Assembly: GCA_041485385.1 (NCBI GenBank)
Contig: JBGPJM010000257.1
Location: 1-6,392 of the forward strand
Length of the DNA stretch: 6,392 nt
Source: JBGPJM01 sp041485385
GTDB lineage: Bacteria; Planctomycetota; Phycisphaerae; Phycisphaerales; UBA1924
Direction of reading: 5' to 3'
The number at the start of each line of letters is the position of its first letter. Position 1 is the first letter of the stretch. The notes beneath the pieces were generated by a model. It worked only from the letters and a program-made list of their open reading frames with translations. It did no database searches and had not been told where the DNA came from. Below are positions 3,851-6,392 of this stretch, piece after piece. The translations under genes were made by a program, and so were the position numbers.

Positions 3851-4085
3851 GCGTCAATCGTTGGCCGGTGCGCGGGCCCGGGGACGACGGGGGGACTCCG
3901 GCTGAGCGCGCCACGTAGAGTTCTCGGGGTCGTCGGGAAGGGTGTGGCGGGCGGATCAGAACGGAGGCGGACGATGGCGGCCAAGCCAAGCGCTGCGTGC
4001 GGAGTGCCAGGGGCTCAATCCTGAGCCCCGCGCCGCCTTGGTCCGGTGATCTCGGCTCTGGCCATTGGTGTCAGTGCCGCGGGCG
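3851..4085. other. Spacer with one hairpin
   Basis: No gene is supported here. GGGGCTCA (4010-4017) and TGAGCCCC (4022-4029) form a perfect 8-bp stem around ATCC, about 57 nt past the stop of the zinc-ribbon gene on the minus strand. It has no T-run on either side, so any terminator role is doubtful. No 11-bp array was found before the AtpZ-like gene. Confidence 0.4.
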
Positions 4086-4577
4086 TTAGCGGTCCTGAGG
4101 CTTGGCTTTGTCAGGGGCGTGGCACGCTGGGATGTTGACTGAAACGGGAGGTGGAGGAAGCGGCCAGCCGATGCCGCACTCGGGGCACGCGCGAGGTCCG
4201 AGGTGCATCCGTGGGCGAAGACGAAGTGGGAGAGCATCGTCGCACGCCGCGAGGTCGTATCCGCAATCGGGGCACTTCTTCTCGATGAGTCGCTGCGCGG
4301 GCACGGTGCGGTTGCGTTGAACGATTGCCAGCGTGAAGATAACCACGAACAAGAAGATTGGGCCGAAACAACCGATGGTGGGGTAGCCCGAGAAGAATCC
4401 GAGAACAAACGTGATGGCCAGCAGGACGAAGCCGCCCGCAATCCACCGTTCGAGGCCGCTGCTGTAAGGGCGACGCCATCTGCGGCGTCGGCGCACCAGC
4501 TCACGCTGTGCCTTCCGCACAACGTCCTCCGCTGGCCGGTCTACGAGGTCCTCGAAATCGCGGATGCGGGATTCCAT
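4086..4577 (-). CDS. Membrane protein with C-terminal zinc ribbon
   Basis: Taking the ATG at 4577 gives 163 residues beginning MESRIRDFEDLVDRPAEDVV. A basic segment (RRRRRWRR, about 29-36) precedes two transmembrane helices at about 45-63 and 69-87. Then come CPDCGYDL (Cys 102 and 105) and CPECG (Cys 131 and 134), a four-cysteine zinc ribbon of the kind common in small planctomycete membrane proteins. The basic segment before the first helix suggests a cytoplasmic N-terminus, so the ribbon would also be cytoplasmic. The tail is Pro-rich. The start is uncertain: a GTG at 4661 and an ATG at 4628 are in frame, and none has a good Shine-Dalgarno. I chose 4577 because the sequence before it is low in protein character. 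Function unknown. Confidence 0.75.
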   Translation of the reverse strand: MESRIRDFEDLVDRPAEDVVRKAQRELVRRRRRWRRPYSSGLERWIAGGFVLLAITFVLGFFSGYPTIGCFGPIFLFVVIFTLAIVQRNRTVPAQRLIEKKCPDCGYDLAACDDALPLRLRPRMHLGPRACPECGIGWPLPPPPVSVNIPACHAPDKAKPQDR

Positions 4578-4721
4578 CCGCGATGCGGATCCGCCATCAA
4601 GGAAGGGGCTGGGGTGGGGTCCGATCATCTGGAGGGTTGTCGGCCTCAGTTGGGCGGCCACTGAACCGTGGCAGCTACGAGCACGGCATCCGTTGTGCGC
4701 CTCTCAAGACACCACTGCGCC

Positions 4722-4757
4722 GGGGAGGAGAGAGGAGAGGAGGGGAAGGAGAAGGAG
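4722..4757. repeat. 36-bp homopurine tract
   Basis: Every base from 4722 to 4757 on the plus strand is A or G, mostly GGAG and GAGG units. It is followed by an imperfect GCGGCGA tandem repeat to about 4773. It lies between alaS and the zinc-ribbon gene. On the minus strand, the direction of alaS transcription, it is a pyrimidine tract about 39 nt past the alaS stop. It has no stem and is not an intrinsic terminator. A role in Rho loading or an unusual helix is possible but not shown. Confidence 0.6.
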
Positions 4758-4795
4758 CGGCGAGCGGCGAGCGGTGGCACCCAGACGTCGGGGAG

Positions 4796-6392
4796 TCAGG
4801 ATCCCAGTTTTTTGTGGGCGAAGCTCGTCGCCGCAGCGATGGCGTCCTTGAGCTTGGAGAGGTCGGTGCCGCCGCCCTGGGCGGAGTCGGGCTTGCCGCC
4901 GCCCTTGCCGCCGCAGGCCTCCGCCGCGGCGCGGACCCAGTCGCCGGCGCTGAGGCCGCGCTTGATCATGGGCTGGGGGACCGCGGCCATGATGCTGACC
5001 TTGCCCTCGGCTTGATCGGGGCTGAAGAGCATAATGGCGCTGCGCGGGCAGACGGACTGAACGGTGGAGACCGCGGCCTGCAGGGCCTTGCGGTCGGAGC
5101 CGGCGTCGAGGGTGTTGACGATGATGTCGGTGAGGGAGGCGGCGGCGGAGTCGGCGATCTGGCGCGCGAGTCGGGTCGCCTCGCCGGCGCGTCCGGCGGA
5201 GGCCTCCTTCTGGGCGGCCTTGACGCGGTCATGGAGCGCGCCGAGGGCGGCGCGGAGCTCCGCCTTTCGCGCCGCGGGGAGGGTCATCTGGTCGATCTCC
5301 GCGGCGATCATGGCGGCCTCGTCGGCGAGGGGCTGTCCGGAGAGGCCCGCGGCGGCGCGGACTCGCTGGTCGAGGCGGTCGGCGGCCTGGATGGCGGCGC
5401 TGGCGGAGATGCCGGTGATGGCAACGATGCGCCGGACGCCTTTGGCGACGGCCTCCTCGGAGGTGAGGGCGAAGTCGCCGATGGCCTTGGTGGATTGCAC
5501 GTGCGTGCCGCCGCAGAACTCGATCGAGTTGTCGAGCCAGAGGGCGCTCGTGGGGTCGTCGAGGAGGTCGCGGACGCGGGCGCCGATGGAGACGACACGG
5601 ACGGGGTCGGGGTAGGTCTCGCCGAAGACGGCGCGGAGGCCGTTGACGGACTTGGCGACGAAGAGGGGTGCGGATTCGGCGTAGACGCCCTGGTTGGCGT
5701 CGATCTGGTCGCGGACGGTGCACTCGATGGCGGCGAGCTCCTCTGGGGCGACGGGGCGCGGGTGCGAGAAGTCGAAGCGGAGGCGGTCGGGGGCGACGAG
5801 GGAGCCCTTCTGGTCCACGCCGTCGCCGAGGGTTTCGCGGAGGGCGAGGTTGAGCAGGTGGGTGGCGGTGTGGTTGGAGGCGATGGCAGAGCGCCGGCCG
5901 TGGTCGATGGAGAGCTGGACGTCGTCGCCGACGCGGATCTCGCCCTTCACCAGGTGCCCGATGTGGAGGATGTAGCCGGCGAAGGACTGCACCGAATCGA
6001 CGCGGAACTCGCCGCCGGCGTGGAGATCGGAGGGACCGGAGCGGGACTCGCGGGTGACGGCGAGGCGGCCGGCATCGTGCTCCTGGCCGCCCATCTCGGC
6101 GTAGAAGTTGGTCTTGTCGAGGATGATGCCGACGAGGTCGACGTTGGAGGCCGAGTCGGTGTGCTCGTCGAAGTTGAGGCCGTTGAAGATGGCCTTGACG
6201 GCGGCGCGGATGTCGCGCCCGTGGAACTTGTCGATGTCGTCGGTGGGCCTGACGCCCATGTGGGCGAGGCGCGCGATGGCGTCGGCGTCGAGCTCGATGC
6301 GTCCGGTGGCGGCGGTGAACTTGGCGCCGCCGGAGCGGGCTTTTTCCTTGGCGGCGGCCATGAGGCCGTCGTAGCCGGGGACGTCGACCGTC
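4796..6392 (-). CDS. alaS: Alanyl-tRNA synthetase, C-terminal part
   Basis: The frame is open to the window edge. The ATG at 6361 is internal because VDVPGYDGL is read before it. The 531 residues seen cover the end of the linker, the editing domain and the C-Ala (DHHA1) domain. Visible marks are YAEMGGQEHDAG, the zinc/editing motif HTATH (codons near 5858-5872), CGGTH (5501-5515) with the CxxxH pattern, and the glycine-rich GGKGGGKPDSAQGGG near the C-terminus. The enzyme charges tRNA-Ala with alanine, and the editing domain clears Ser and Gly mischarged onto it. The aminoacylation domain is outside the window. The gene ends in KKLGS and a TGA at 4796-4798. A housekeeping gene that appears intact in the part seen. 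Confidence 0.97.
   Translation of the reverse strand, partial: TVDVPGYDGLMAAAKEKARSGGAKFTAATGRIELDADAIARLAHMGVRPTDDIDKFHGRDIRAAVKAIFNGLNFDEHTDSASNVDLVGIILDKTNFYAEMGGQEHDAGRLAVTRESRSGPSDLHAGGEFRVDSVQSFAGYILHIGHLVKGEIRVGDDVQLSIDHGRRSAIASNHTATHLLNLALRETLGDGVDQKGSLVAPDRLRFDFSHPRPVAPEELAAIECTVRDQIDANQGVYAESAPLFVAKSVNGLRAVFGETYPDPVRVVSIGARVRDLLDDPTSALWLDNSIEFCGGTHVQSTKAIGDFALTSEEAVAKGVRRIVAITGISASAAIQAADRLDQRVRAAAGLSGQPLADEAAMIAAEIDQMTLPAARKAELRAALGALHDRVKAAQKEASAGRAGEATRLARQIADSAAASLTDIIVNTLDAGSDRKALQAAVSTVQSVCPRSAIMLFSPDQAEGKVSIMAAVPQPMIKRGLSAGDWVRAAAEACGGKGGGKPDSAQGGGTDLSKLKDAIAAATSFAHKKLGS

Noticed and set aside
4010..4029. 8-bp hairpin as a terminator of the zinc-ribbon gene
   Set aside because: The stem is perfect but no T-run follows on either strand, so it is recorded only as a hairpin.
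5064..5615. 183-codon plus-strand frame inside alaS
   Set aside because: Antisense to clear alanyl-tRNA synthetase coding sequence, without any signal of its own.

Overview
The window is GC-rich bacterial DNA. It most likely comes from a planctomycete, probably of the Phycisphaerae type. The lineage is inferred from the mix of genes: a Gfo/Idh/MocA oxidoreductase, a secreted protein with an exosortase-type C-terminal sorting signal, a two-helix membrane protein with a CPDCGYDL-type zinc ribbon, and an orphan AtpZ-like protein. No rRNA or other decisive marker is present.

Layout. The 3' end of a Gfo/Idh/MocA oxidoreductase gene (1-432, +) runs tail to tail into a PEP-CTERM-like secreted protein gene (436-1086, -). 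From 1087 to about 3470 lies an accessory block with four further minus-strand genes. Three (A 1294-1512, B 1789-2019, C 2507-2734) encode small proteins of 72-76 residues that are clearly paralogous and belong to no family I recognise. The fourth (2979-3398) encodes a small two-helix membrane protein. Then come a scrap of an IS3-type transposase (about 3519-3605, +), an AtpZ-like gene (3611-3850, -), a zinc-ribbon membrane protein gene (4086-4577, -) and the C-terminal 531 codons of alanyl-tRNA synthetase (4796-6392, -, running off the window).

Main observation. Each of the five minus-strand genes between 436 and 3400 is preceded by its own array of three TCA-centred repeats at exactly 11-bp spacing. 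A sixth array points the other way, on the plus strand at 2238-2282. In all six a hexamer of form nAnnnT lies at the same distance from the last repeat (its last base 19 nt after the T of the last TCA), as a -10 element would. This is the architecture of promoters activated by PhoB/OmpR-family response regulators, and the TCA[T/C] core resembles the cores of known Pho boxes. The plus-strand array has no convincing protein gene after it. About 40 bp further on is a strong intrinsic terminator (2324-2363), so it probably drives a small RNA of about 70 nt.

How the parts may work together (inference). A single response regulator would control a local regulon of a surface-anchored protein, three paralogous small proteins, a small membrane protein and a small RNA. 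The 5' end of that RNA carries an anti-Shine-Dalgarno-like stretch that could pair with the ribosome sites of two of the co-regulated genes. The right half of the window (3.6-6.4 kb) is ordinary housekeeping sequence without such arrays.
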